Assembly (NCBI RefSeq): GCF_000744105.1
Contig: NZ_JQLH01000001.1
Location: 4,105,001-4,169,000 of the forward strand
Direction: 5' to 3'
Length of the DNA stretch: 64,000 bases
Source: Maribacter forsetii DSM 18668
GTDB taxonomy: Bacteria; Bacteroidota; Bacteroidia; Flavobacteriales; Flavobacteriaceae
The translations under genes were made by a program, and so were the position numbers. Each line of letters begins with the position of its first letter. Within the stretch, counting starts at the first letter, position 1. Below are positions 26,596 through 35,177 of this stretch, piece after piece. Below the pieces are notes generated by a model that was not told the DNA's origin, did not search any database, and was given only the letters and a program-made list of their open reading frames with translations.

Positions 26596-27199
26596 AAAAC
26601 TTCTTTTACCACTTTTTCTTACTGCTTTTCTCTTGGTAAGCAATGTACTTTTTGCCCATAATCCAGATTTTTCGAGTATAATTATTTCGAAAACGGAAAA
26701 TGGGCAAATTGTTATGCAATTAAACAGCTCTTTAACGGCTTTTCAACAAGAGGTAAATTATGTAAATGAGAAAGGTGCCTATGCATCTCCAGAAGAATTT
26801 CAAGATTTAGTTCTTCAACTTTTTGAGTCTAGATTCGCTATTGTTCTAAACGATAATATTGCCCTTGAATTCAAAAATTCACAAGTGTTCTTAGGTCATG
26901 AGACCAAGATAGTTTCAGAGCTAGTTGGTCTACCTGAAGAAATAAACCACATCTACTTAAAAAATGAATTGTTTAAAGACCTATACAACAGCCAATCTGT
27001 TGTTGTATTTTTATTGGATGGATTTCCGAAAGAAAAATTTACTTTACAGCGCGATAATCAACACGAACTAAACCTTACTTTAAAAGAAGGAAAATGGGAA
27101 GCGCCAATAGGCAAAAGAGATAATACACCCTTGAAGTATTTACCCTTTCTGATTACTTTAATAATTGGTGGTTTTTTACTTTTTGTTTCCAGAAAATAA
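26585..27199 (+). CDS. Membrane-anchored exported protein of the YHYH operon
   Basis: About 204 residues from the ATG at 26585, which overlaps the YHYH gene by 11 bp; a GTG/ATG further upstream would overlap by 32 bp. Signal peptide (ending NVLFA), followed by a beta-rich domain starting HNPDFSSIIISKTENGQIVM, and a C-terminal membrane helix (FLITLIIGGFLLFVS) ending in basic RK. This topology anchors an outside domain to the inner membrane. Family not recognised. Overlap indicates coupled translation with the YHYH lipoprotein. Confidence 0.78.
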   Translation: MLCKKLLLPLFLTAFLLVSNVLFAHNPDFSSIIISKTENGQIVMQLNSSLTAFQQEVNYVNEKGAYASPEEFQDLVLQLFESRFAIVLNDNIALEFKNSQVFLGHETKIVSELVGLPEEINHIYLKNELFKDLYNSQSVVVFLLDGFPKEKFTLQRDNQHELNLTLKEGKWEAPIGKRDNTPLKYLPFLITLIIGGFLLFVSRK

Positions 27200-27207
27200 A
27201 ATATCGT

Positions 27208-27423
27208 ATGAAAAAACCGAATACAGCAGTTTATATCGCTTTAGTAATCGTTATCATCGGTCTTATATTTCAATTTATGGAAATGGGAGTTTTTGGAGAA
27301 GATCCCATACCTGAAATTACCCAATACAACCAACTGTTTTTTTGGACCGGAATTCTTATTTGGGCTCTTGGATATATGAAGCAAGAAACTGTAAAAAAGA
27401 AGGATAGCGAAAATGACCTGTGA
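27208..27423 (+). CDS. Small two-helix membrane protein
   Basis: 71 residues with two membrane helices (about 8-26 and 44-58) and a charged tail (KQETVKKKDSENDL). It starts 8 bp after the previous gene, so it is the third member of the YHYH operon. Function unknown. Confidence 0.7.
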   Translation: MKKPNTAVYIALVIVIIGLIFQFMEMGVFGEDPIPEITQYNQLFFWTGILIWALGYMKQETVKKKDSENDL

Positions 27424-27515
27424 ACTAAACAACAATCTAACGGGTCTGCTTGCGTTGAACTACCACTATAAAACCAACAAACCTTTCGCTACCCTTTTTA
27501 AAAATATAAACTTCT

Positions 27516-27932
27516 TTATTTGAATAGACGAATTGAAGATTCTTTCAAATTCAATTTAGCTGGTTGCGGAAATTCTGCATGAACTATCAATACATTTTCA
27601 TGATGTTGCTCTAACTCACTCAACACCTTTCTGTTCAATAATAAAATGGTTGAATGACCGTAATGGTCTAATTTATCAAGAATGGTTTTTCCGTTAAATT
27701 CACACATCCAATGTGTTTCTGACATATTTTCTTCGTAAAACAACTCTAAAGTTGGCACTTGATAATAATCATGCTCACCAATACCTTCTAAATCAAAAAC
27801 CAAACGAAGTAATCCGCCTTCTAAAGAGGCTCCCTCACTAGAAATACCTAATTGTTCAAAAGACAATTTACCAGAAGTTGGTTCGTTAAATTTTACTTTT
27901 ATCTCTCCTTGCTTTATCTCTACTTTGCTCAT
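27516..27932 (-). CDS. Conserved-looking cytoplasmic protein, function unknown
   Basis: 138 residues, no signal peptide, mixed alpha/beta, beginning MSKVEIKQGEIKVKFNEPTS. It has a regular codon pattern and a single convincing ATG. I do not recognise the family. It is on the same strand as the methyltransferase at 28011, which lies 78 bp upstream of it in transcription order, so they may be co-transcribed. Confidence 0.65.
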   Translation of the reverse strand: MSKVEIKQGEIKVKFNEPTSGKLSFEQLGISSEGASLEGGLLRLVFDLEGIGEHDYYQVPTLELFYEENMSETHWMCEFNGKTILDKLDHYGHSTILLLNRKVLSELEQHHENVLIVHAEFPQPAKLNLKESSIRLFK

Positions 27933-28010
27933 CTACGTTTGTTTTTATGATACCACCAAAGCTAGATAACAACGTAGATTAATACTATGACATTTATCAG
28001 GATTAATAAA

Positions 28011-28685
28011 TCAATACATCTTATATAATACAGTTACAATAATACCATGTTCATCTACAACTTTTAAAAGTTCGCGCTGGGCTACAACTTTCAAATTAAA
28101 TGGCGCCAACAAAAGATTGATGCCACTTTGCTTTTTTAAACGGGTTCCTTGACCTGAGATAATATCTACATTAGGTGTAAAATCTTTATTAGGAAGATGT
28201 TCTGTTACAATTACATACTTGTAATTAACAAACTTAGCCGCAACCTGCTTTACCTCATCATTAGAGATATGCTGTAACACTTGACGAAGAATAGCACAAT
28301 CTGTATTGGGCAAAGTGTCTTTAGAGACATCTAGACATAGAAATTCCAAATTAGGAGCTTTATATTTTTCTTTGTTACGTTCAATTAGTTCTGGAACAAT
28401 ATCCACCGCAATAAAATTCTTGGCGTGGCCCACCAATTCTTTTCCCACATTAAAATCCCCGCAACCTAAATCACATACTGAAATGGGGTTTTCAAATGAA
28501 CTTAAAAAAGCAATTAATTTCTCTACATAAGGTTTTACAATTTCTGGTTTATGAGAGCCTTCGCCCGAATAAAAATCTTCATCACCACTACCCCACAAGT
28601 TCTTTTCATAAACTTGTTGCATAGCATCTTTTGTTGGCCACGGTGTTTTTTTTCTAGTAATCCCCTTGTTATTATCCTCCTTCAT
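28011..28685 (-). CDS. Class I SAM-dependent methyltransferase
   Basis: 224 residues. The SAM-binding motif I is VCDLGCGDFNVG (about residue 72), motif II acidic residue in IAVDIVPELI, and the post-motif CAILRQVLQHIS resembles motif IV of small-molecule methyltransferases. No membrane segment. The acceptor cannot be deduced. The neighbours (unknown protein 27516 and a LysE exporter) do not define a pathway. Confidence 0.85.
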   Translation of the reverse strand: MKEDNNKGITRKKTPWPTKDAMQQVYEKNLWGSGDEDFYSGEGSHKPEIVKPYVEKLIAFLSSFENPISVCDLGCGDFNVGKELVGHAKNFIAVDIVPELIERNKEKYKAPNLEFLCLDVSKDTLPNTDCAILRQVLQHISNDEVKQVAAKFVNYKYVIVTEHLPNKDFTPNVDIISGQGTRLKKQSGINLLLAPFNLKVVAQRELLKVVDEHGIIVTVLYKMY

Positions 28686-28852
28686 ACTATTTCAATCAGA
28701 ATCTGGAGTTCAAAATAAGTTAATATAAATCAAATATCACCACCATAACCACGGAACATAAAACACAGTTTGCGTACAAGTTTCCCTATTCATGGTTAAC
28801 TCTAAACTATAACGTCAAGAATTTGGTGGTGATTACAATGATTATTTTATAA

Positions 28853-29488
28853 TTAATAGCTCAATGCTATTTTAATTCCCATTGAAATAAATGCAAAGCC
28901 ACCAAGTTTGTTCAATAAATTACCCGCTTGAGGATTGTCTTTGATCTTATCAGAAAATACACTTGCGAACAGTGTCAAAATTATATACCATACTACACCT
29001 ATTAAGGCGTAGGTAAATCCCAATACTATATAAGGCAACGGGTTATCCGCATCTTTAGCTGATATGAATTGTGGAAAAAGAGCAATGAAGAATAATGCAA
29101 CTTTAGGATTTAATGAGTTGGTAAAAAATCCAGACCAAAAATCGCTTTTTACTTTTTTTTCATTTATCCGAGCTTTTCCCCATTCCTCTAGATTGTTCTT
29201 TTTTACATAGATAGAAATCCCTAAACAAATAAGATAAACAGCACCCAAATACTGTATAACGGCAAATACAAATGTAGATTCTGCAAGCAATACGGATAAA
29301 CCCAAAGCAGCAAACAGCGTATGCGCCAATACACCTGTATTCACACCTAATGCTGCTAGAATTCCAGATTTTCTTCCTTGGCCTATAGTTTTGTTCAGAA
29401 CAAAGAAAGTATCTAACCCAGGGGTCATTATAAAAAACAGCGCCGAAATCATAAACGTCATAAAATTCTCTACTCCCATAATTGCCAA
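28853..29488 (-). CDS. LysE/RhtB-family exporter
   Basis: 211 residues, six predicted membrane helices, with the family N-terminal signature MTPGLDTFFVLNKTIGQGRK and GVNTGVLAHTLFAALGLSV. It exports amino acids or related metabolites across the inner membrane. It is divergent from the LysR regulator at 29578, with an 89-bp shared control region, the usual arrangement of a LysE-type exporter with its regulator. Confidence 0.92.
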   Translation of the reverse strand: MAIMGVENFMTFMISALFFIMTPGLDTFFVLNKTIGQGRKSGILAALGVNTGVLAHTLFAALGLSVLLAESTFVFAVIQYLGAVYLICLGISIYVKKNNLEEWGKARINEKKVKSDFWSGFFTNSLNPKVALFFIALFPQFISAKDADNPLPYIVLGFTYALIGVVWYIILTLFASVFSDKIKDNPQAGNLLNKLGGFAFISMGIKIALSY

Positions 29489-29556
29489 ATACTTTTAAGC
29501 ATAGAGCAAAGAACTAATTTTGATGCATGATTTAAAATACATATTTTTAGTTTTTT

Positions 29557-29573
29557 AATGCGAAAAATGCATT
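29557..29573. promoter_or_regulatory. Candidate LysR operator
   Basis: AATGC-GAAAAAT-GCATT, a 5-bp dyad with 7-bp spacer containing the T-N11-A pattern of LysR-type sites, located 4 bp before the regulator's ATG in the lysE/lysR intergenic region. Confidence 0.4.
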
Positions 29574-29577
29574 AGTA

Positions 29578-30468
29578 ATGACGACTCAACAAATAAAATA
29601 CTTTTTAGTGCTTGCCAACGAGCTTCATTTTTGGAAGGCTTCTGAGAAAATTTTTATTTCTCAATCTACTTTAAGCAGACAAATTCAATCATTAGAAGAA
29701 GAGATTGGAATTCAGCTTTTTGAGAGAGACAAAAGAAATGTAAAACTAACCGATGCCGGTATTTTTTTACAAGAGAAATGGACCACCACCATTAACGAAC
29801 TTGACCATTTTCATAAACAGGCAAAAAAGATAGACCAAGGTACCACTGGTTTCATATCAATATCTTACCCTGGCTCTATTGCTTTTAGTTATCTCCCCAA
29901 ATTTCTAGACACCATAAGCTCCAATTTGCCCAGTCTAAAACTAGAATTAACCGAACCTACAGATGAGAATCATGAAAACTTATTACTGAATTACGACACT
30001 GATATAGCTTTCAATAGAGATGCAATAAAAAACACCTATATAGATTCGTGCAAACTATACACAGAACCAATTTGTCTTGTTGTTTCAAAAAAGCATTGGT
30101 TGACAGAAAAAAAACTAACTAATCTTAAAGATTTAAAAGACGAGAAATTCATTATTTCTGGTTTGCACAGAACCACTTATTTCCCTTCACTTTTAAGAAA
30201 CTTGTTCCAAAAAAACGGATTTGAGCCTAAAACAATTATTGAATCTGATTTTGGTGGAATGATACTAAATCTTGTTGCACAAGGTTTAGGCATATCTATA
30301 TTACCGTTATCCTATAGATTCTCTAATGCAGCAGGCGTCAGGTTTATTGAATTGGACGAAACCATCAATCTATTTATGAATTGGAGAAAAAACGACCCTA
30401 ATAAAATTACCAAAAGGGTTCTCAAAATTGCAAAAGAATTGACTTTTCCTAGTTACGAAAACAATTAA
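29578..30468 (+). CDS. LysR-type transcriptional regulator
   Basis: 296 residues: winged helix-turn-helix at the N-terminus (FWKASEKIFISQSTLSRQIQ, IGIQLFERDKRNVKLTDAG) and a periplasmic-binding-protein-like effector domain (about 90-290; GFISISYPGSIAFSYLP, LVAQGLGISILP). It probably controls the divergent LysE exporter and itself. Its 3' end overlaps the DUF983 gene tail to tail by 4 bp. Confidence 0.93.
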   Translation: MTTQQIKYFLVLANELHFWKASEKIFISQSTLSRQIQSLEEEIGIQLFERDKRNVKLTDAGIFLQEKWTTTINELDHFHKQAKKIDQGTTGFISISYPGSIAFSYLPKFLDTISSNLPSLKLELTEPTDENHENLLLNYDTDIAFNRDAIKNTYIDSCKLYTEPICLVVSKKHWLTEKKLTNLKDLKDEKFIISGLHRTTYFPSLLRNLFQKNGFEPKTIIESDFGGMILNLVAQGLGISILPLSYRFSNAAGVRFIELDETINLFMNWRKNDPNKITKRVLKIAKELTFPSYENN

Positions 30469-30815
30469 TCTTTATAAAAAATATAAATCCAAATTGCTCT
30501 AGATAGTCTAAAATTCACTGTACTTAACAACAATGTCACCGTAGCTATAATGGCAAAAACACGAAGAGGTGATAAATCTATAAAATGCCAAAACAACACT
30601 AAACATACTATCATTTGTGCAACAGCCAGCGCATAACTCACAAACATTGCACCAAAAAAGAAACCTGTTTCGCGCTCAAACTTAAAGTTACATTCCGTGC
30701 ACCTCTCATTCATTTTGGGCATTCTTAGTAATAGAATATTGCCCTGATCTTTAAACACCTTTCCTTCTTTGCAATTAGGACATTTGCATTTTATAATATC
30801 TAACACTTTACTCAT
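30465..30815 (-). CDS. DUF983 membrane protein with zinc-ribbon-like cysteines
   Basis: 116 residues. Two Cys pairs (KCPNCKEG near residue 11 and RCTECNFKFE near 37) resemble a zinc ribbon, followed by two membrane helices (about 50-105) and a basic end. This matches DUF983. Function unknown. Convergent with the LysR gene (4-bp overlap). Confidence 0.88.
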   Translation of the reverse strand: MSKVLDIIKCKCPNCKEGKVFKDQGNILLLRMPKMNERCTECNFKFERETGFFFGAMFVSYALAVAQMIVCLVLFWHFIDLSPLRVFAIIATVTLLLSTVNFRLSRAIWIYIFYKD

Positions 30816-30906
30816 GACCTCTAATTTAATACTGCAAAATTAAGACCTAAAACATATGATTCAGTCGTATCATTAGCCCCAATATTTGTACTTTTAGGAC
30901 ATTCTT

Positions 30907-31782
30907 ATGAAGATTCCTGTTTTACATATTAGTCAGTTTTTAAAGAATAAGCCTTTAGATAGTCTTTATATAAACTCTTTTGCGCAGCATATTCAAATTA
31001 ATAAGCACCTAATTAGCAAACCTCACAGCCATAACTTTTACCTGTGTGTTATTTTTACAAAAGGTAGCGGTACGCATGAAATTGATTTCGATACCTACTC
31101 CATAGAGTCAGGAAAAGTCTTTTTCTTAAAACCAGGACAAACACATTTCTGGAAATTTGAATCGCAACCAGAAGGTTATATTTTTTTTCACTCTCAAGAA
31201 TTTTATGAACTTAAATTTTTGGACCACTCTTTAAATTCTTTTCCTTTCTATTATTCTAACCAGAACCCGCCATTGCTTCAGTTATCCCAAAAAAAATTAA
31301 ATCACCTTTCCACTGTTTTTCAAGAGCTTTTTACGGAGTACAGAAAAGAAAACTTATTAAGAGAGGCAAAAATCATTAGTCTGATACATTATTTATACAT
31401 AGAATTTACGCGCGCATATACTGCAGATATTATTATAGAAAAGTTAAGCTCTAATAGCTATATCAACATACTTGAGCATCTAGAAAAGTTGATAAACACA
31501 CACTTTTACACTGAAAAATTACCTAAATTCTATGCTGACAAACTCAATATTACAACCAAACACTTGAATAGAGTGGTGCGCAAAACCATTAACAAAACTA
31601 CGAGTACTTTAATTTCTGAACGTATTATGCTAGAAGCTAAACGCTTAATTGTTCATTCTAATGATAACCTTGCCAACATAGCAGATACTTTAGAGTTTTC
31701 TGATTATGCCTATTTTTCAAAATTCTTTAAATCTAACGCAGGAATGACCCCAATGGAATTCAGAAAAATGTATTTTCATTAG
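30907..31782 (+). CDS. AraC-family transcriptional regulator
   Basis: 291 residues: N-terminal cupin-type sensing domain (SGTHEIDFDTYSIESGKVFF, LKPGQTHFWKF) and a C-terminal double helix-turn-helix (YADKLNITTKHLNRVV; IADTLEFSDYAYFSKFFK). It precedes the small genes at 31800 and 32355 with gaps of 17 and 9 bp, and may be transcribed with and control them. Effector unknown. Confidence 0.92.
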   Translation: MKIPVLHISQFLKNKPLDSLYINSFAQHIQINKHLISKPHSHNFYLCVIFTKGSGTHEIDFDTYSIESGKVFFLKPGQTHFWKFESQPEGYIFFHSQEFYELKFLDHSLNSFPFYYSNQNPPLLQLSQKKLNHLSTVFQELFTEYRKENLLREAKIISLIHYLYIEFTRAYTADIIIEKLSSNSYINILEHLEKLINTHFYTEKLPKFYADKLNITTKHLNRVVRKTINKTTSTLISERIMLEAKRLIVHSNDNLANIADTLEFSDYAYFSKFFKSNAGMTPMEFRKMYFH

Positions 31783-31799
31783 CATAAAAATTCAATTAA

Positions 31800-32345
31800 A
31801 TGGAACAAATAAAAATCATATTCTTTCTTATAGGTTCGTTCTTTGGTATTGAAAACAGTAGAATTGCTTCAGACAAAACCATTGTGACCATTTATCCTGA
31901 AAAACACAAAATTGAGATTGTTCAGGAAAACCTTTTTACCATAATCCAAACCGAAAAAGACACTGCTCTTATCTTGGCACAATGGGAGCAATTAGCAAAT
32001 TGGAAAGAAAACAAACTGCCTTGGGCTAAAGAGTTAGAAAATTTCACCAATAAAAATGTGACAATTGAAAATAATGAAGGAGCCATAGCACCACGCATTT
32101 CTTTTAATTACACTGACGAAGATGATTTGCGTGCCTTGGGTATCTGGTATAATAAAGAAAAGAATCAATATTCTATTAATAACATTCCAAGAGAGCATAC
32201 CACAAGCGAAAACGGTAAATTAGAAGGCAATTATTGGATTTTTGAAGGAAATAGCAAATTTAGCTTCGCCATTGAAGCTTTTATTGACTTGCCCAATGAG
32301 TTTAAAAAATCAAAACTTGCAATCACTGAAATCTTTGAGGACTAA
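31800..32345 (+). CDS. Protein of unknown function
   Basis: 181 residues, with a hydrophobic N-terminus (IKIIFFLIGSFFGI) that could be a weak signal anchor, then a mixed beta-rich domain with WEQLANWKENKLPWAKELEN. I do not recognise the family. It is 17 bp downstream of the AraC regulator and 9 bp upstream of the SnoaL-like gene, suggesting one transcription unit. Confidence 0.7.
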   Translation: MEQIKIIFFLIGSFFGIENSRIASDKTIVTIYPEKHKIEIVQENLFTIIQTEKDTALILAQWEQLANWKENKLPWAKELENFTNKNVTIENNEGAIAPRISFNYTDEDDLRALGIWYNKEKNQYSINNIPREHTTSENGKLEGNYWIFEGNSKFSFAIEAFIDLPNEFKKSKLAITEIFED

Positions 32346-32354
32346 ATTTTAAGT

Positions 32355-32732
32355 ATGGATTTACAAAAAAACAAAGAAAATGCCATAGCATTTTACAGAA
32401 CAGCATACTTGGGTAATCCAAAATCAGCCATCGAGAAATATGTAGGCAGTGAATATATTCAACACAACCCAGACGTTGCCAATGGCACACAAGGTTTTAT
32501 TGATTATTTTGAACGTATGCAGGCAGAATACCCCGAAAAATCTATTGAATTTGTACGCTGTATTGCTGAAGGCGATTTAGTTTCACTACACACGCACCAA
32601 ACTTGGCCAGGAAATGATCAATACGTGACCATGGATTTCTTTAGGTTTGATGCAGAAGGAAAAATATGCGAACATTGGGATGCTATTCAGCAAATTCCCG
32701 AGAAATCCAAGAACCCGAATACCATGTATTAA
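32355..32732 (+). CDS. SnoaL/NTF2-like protein
   Basis: 125 residues of the cone-shaped SnoaL/NTF2 fold: AIAFYRTAYLGNPKSAIEKY, EYIQHNPDVANGTQGFIDYF, GDLVSLHTH and DFFRFDAEGKICEHWDAIQQ are the typical strands and pocket residues. Members are often predicted as aldol-condensing or hydrolytic enzymes of small molecules. The reaction here is unknown. Confidence 0.85.
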   Translation: MDLQKNKENAIAFYRTAYLGNPKSAIEKYVGSEYIQHNPDVANGTQGFIDYFERMQAEYPEKSIEFVRCIAEGDLVSLHTHQTWPGNDQYVTMDFFRFDAEGKICEHWDAIQQIPEKSKNPNTMY

Positions 32733-32759
32733 TTTAATGTAAAAGCCTAAAACGTTATT

Positions 32760-33542
32760 ATGAAAGATATTGTTATTCAAGGAATTAATTGGGATGCCAA
32801 ATCCTCTTTTCAACAAGGTCCGGCGAAAGCTCCTGACCTCATTAGAAAAGCATTATACAGCGATTCTATGAACTTGTATACAGAACTTGGGGCATCCATA
32901 GAAAACGATGCCATAACGGACAAGGGTGATTTTACCATTAATGAGTATTTTGATATTGAGACCATTACCAAAAACAACCTAGATGCTGGTTCTAAACTAC
33001 TTTCTTTAGGCGGAGACCATTCTGTCACTTTCCTCATTATCAAGGCTTTTAACGAGTACTACCCAAAACTAGATATCTTACATATTGATGCGCATGCAGA
33101 TCTGTATCATGAATACGAAGGGGACCCTTATTCTCACGCATGCCCTTTTGCACGGATTATGGAAAACGGTTTTGCTGTAAAATTGGTGCAAGTCGGTATT
33201 CGCACTTTAAATCCGCATCAGGCTGATCAAGCAAAAAAATACGATGTTGATGTTCATGAAATGCGGAATTTAGATTTAAACGCGATACCTAAATTCAATA
33301 ATCCTCTTTACATTTCTTTAGATATGGATGGCTTTGATCCTGCTTTTGCACCTGGAGTTTCTCATCACGAGCCTGGCGGACTCTCATCACGACAAGTTTT
33401 AGACTTAATTCATAGTATAGATACCGAAGTAGTAGGTGCGGATATTGTAGAATATAACCCTGATAGAGATTTTCATGACATGACCGCTTACTTGGCCGCA
33501 AAAATGATGAAAGAACTTTTAGGAAAATTGATGGGCAATTGA
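32760..33542 (+). CDS. Arginase/agmatinase-family ureohydrolase
   Basis: 260 residues. Binuclear manganese ligands are all present: His in LGGDHSVTF, DAHADLYHEY, and SLDMDGFDPAFAPG. HHEPGGLSSRQ completes the family fold. It hydrolyses a guanidino compound to urea and an amine; substrate (arginine, agmatine, formiminoglutamate) cannot be told from sequence. It lies 27 bp after the SnoaL-like gene and upstream of the GT-C gene. Arginine synthesis genes start 2.4 kb downstream, but an operon link is unlikely because the leader region at 34942-35177 intervenes. Confidence 0.9.
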   Translation: MKDIVIQGINWDAKSSFQQGPAKAPDLIRKALYSDSMNLYTELGASIENDAITDKGDFTINEYFDIETITKNNLDAGSKLLSLGGDHSVTFLIIKAFNEYYPKLDILHIDAHADLYHEYEGDPYSHACPFARIMENGFAVKLVQVGIRTLNPHQADQAKKYDVDVHEMRNLDLNAIPKFNNPLYISLDMDGFDPAFAPGVSHHEPGGLSSRQVLDLIHSIDTEVVGADIVEYNPDRDFHDMTAYLAAKMMKELLGKLMGN

Positions 33543-33597
33543 AATCATTTTTCAATAAAAACCAGTAAATTGACCTGTTACTAAACCCAGACCCCTA

Positions 33598-34941
33598 ATG
33601 CCGATTACCTTTAAAAATTACATGAAACTCCACAAAGTTTCCTTGATATTGGCAGTATTAAGTTTTGTATTTTACTACACCTTCGCCTATCATTTAGACC
33701 GAACCGATTTTATTAAATTGCTCTCCCTTTTTGTAGCACTTTTCTTTTTCTGTTTTAAATTGATACAGTTTGAAAAACTGAATTTCAGGTTCTTATTAGG
33801 TATTGGAATTATTTTTAGATTATTTTTTCTATTTATAGAACCCAATCTTTCTCAAGATTTTTACAGGTTCATTTGGGACGGTCATTTGGTCTCTAGCGGC
33901 GCCAACCCCTATTTAAACACACCAGATCAACTAATGGACAACATGGTATCTATGATACCAAATGCCGATATTCTATATGAGGGCATGGGCAGTTTAAGTG
34001 CGCGGCATTATAGCAATTACCCACCTTTGAACCAGCTTATTTTTGCTATTGCGGCATTTGTAGGCGGTAAAAGTATATTCGGCTCTTTATTTGCCATGCG
34101 TGCCATTATTATTCTTGCAGACATAGGTGTATTCTATTTTGGCAGAAAACTGCTAAAAAACCTGAACAGATCTCCGCATTTAATCTTTTGGTACTTCTTA
34201 AATCCCTTGGTTATTGTAGAACTCACAGGCAACCTCCATTTTGAAGGGGTAATGCTGTTTTTCTTTATTCTAGCCCTATTTTTATTATCTATAGATAAAT
34301 GGAAAACTGCAGGTGTAGTTATAGCTTGTTCTATTTCAATAAAGCTCGTACCCCTATTATTTTTACCGCTTTTCCTTAAATACTTAGGATGGAAAAAAAG
34401 CATCGTTTTCTACGCTATCATTGGCATAACATCTATTGTACTTTTTCTTCCATTTAATACCCCAGAATTTATAGACAACTATTCTAAGACTATAAAACTA
34501 TGGTTTTCTAATTTTGAATTCAATGCAAGCATCTATAACATCACTAAAAAAACTGCCATACACTTTGATGCAAAGCCGTGGGAATTTATTAAGGAATACG
34601 GCAAAATTACACCGTTGTTTACCATAGCCACTGTTGGTCTATTCACATTTTTACCAAAAAGGTATGATTTAAACAGAGTTCTCTGGTCAATGATGTGGGT
34701 ATTGACCATCTACTATTTTGTATCTACTACCGTACACCCATGGTACGTTATTTTTCTGGTGCTGCTTTCTATTTTTACAACCTACAGATATGCCATCATT
34801 TGGTCTGCAGCCATTGTACTGAGCTACTTCGCCTATTCTCAGGCAGATTTCAAAGAAAACCTTTGGCTTCTTGCCATTGAGTATATTTCAGTGTACGGCT
34901 ACATTGTTTATGAAATTGTTGCACATAATAACAAAAAGTGA
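33598..34941 (+). CDS. GT-C membrane glycosyltransferase (GT87/MptB-like)
   Basis: 447 residues with about eleven membrane helices. SQDFYRFIWDGHLVSSGANPY carries the acidic first-loop motif of polyprenyl-phosphate-sugar-using GT-C enzymes, and HYSNYPPLNQLIFAI is the conserved second loop. These resemble DUF2029/GT87 and MptA/B-type mannosyltransferases. It would take a lipid-linked mannose (perhaps made by the GT2 at 20687). Acceptor unknown. An in-frame ATG at residue 9 (MKLHKVSL) is an alternative start. Confidence 0.85.
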   Translation: MPITFKNYMKLHKVSLILAVLSFVFYYTFAYHLDRTDFIKLLSLFVALFFFCFKLIQFEKLNFRFLLGIGIIFRLFFLFIEPNLSQDFYRFIWDGHLVSSGANPYLNTPDQLMDNMVSMIPNADILYEGMGSLSARHYSNYPPLNQLIFAIAAFVGGKSIFGSLFAMRAIIILADIGVFYFGRKLLKNLNRSPHLIFWYFLNPLVIVELTGNLHFEGVMLFFFILALFLLSIDKWKTAGVVIACSISIKLVPLLFLPLFLKYLGWKKSIVFYAIIGITSIVLFLPFNTPEFIDNYSKTIKLWFSNFEFNASIYNITKKTAIHFDAKPWEFIKEYGKITPLFTIATVGLFTFLPKRYDLNRVLWSMMWVLTIYYFVSTTVHPWYVIFLVLLSIFTTYRYAIIWSAAIVLSYFAYSQADFKENLWLLAIEYISVYGYIVYEIVAHNNKK

Positions 34942-35005
34942 AGTTTTTGTAAAAATTATACAATGTGTGATGTCAAATAAATATAATTTGTACATTTACC
35001 CCGTA

Positions 35006-35092
35006 ATGAACGAAAACAACTACATATTATATAGCAACGAGAGCATTTCTGCTCTTACGCGTCCGTTCATAGCTCGCCGCCGTCGCCCGTAA
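35006..35092 (+). CDS. Arginine-rich leader peptide of the arg/pro operon
   Basis: A 28-codon frame with its own ATG (35006-35008) and TAA (35090-35092), ending ALTRPFIARRRRP. The run of four Arg codons (CGC CGC CGT CGC) plus one earlier CGT, immediately before the stop and upstream of ten arginine and proline genes, is the classic layout of an attenuator leader. Two Pro codons (CCG) are also present. A -7-like sequence (TATAATTTG, 34982-34990) lies about 16 bp upstream. A longer frame from 34871 starts inside the GT-C gene and should be ignored. I know of no named family for this peptide. Confidence 0.75.
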   Translation: MNENNYILYSNESISALTRPFIARRRRP

Positions 35093-35093
35093 G
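35041..35093 (+). promoter_or_regulatory. Overlapping hairpins within the leader (candidate attenuator fold)
   Basis: Helix A: GAGCA (35041-35045) with TGCTC (35050-35054). Helix B: CTTACG (35054-35059) with CGTAAG (35088-35093), enclosing all four tandem Arg codons. A third option pairs GAGC (35041-35044) with GCTC (35072-35075). A and B share base 35054 and A competes with the third. No clear intrinsic terminator stem precedes the T-run near 35151-35157, so the mechanism is open. Confidence 0.4.
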
Positions 35094-35177
35094 GGTAAGA
35101 TATAATTATGGAATTAGGTGAGTCCATTTCCGCACAACAAATCAAAACTTTTTTTACACTTTTAAATCTAACTGGCA

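Noticed and set aside
34871..35092. 73-codon open frame running from inside the GT-C gene into the leader
   Set aside because: Its first part is a shadow of the GT-C coding sequence; only the part from the ATG at 35006 is outside that gene and has leader-peptide features.
35093..35177. Intrinsic terminator between the leader peptide and the GNAT gene
   Set aside because: There is a T-run near 35151-35157 but no GC-rich stem directly before it, so I do not call a terminator.
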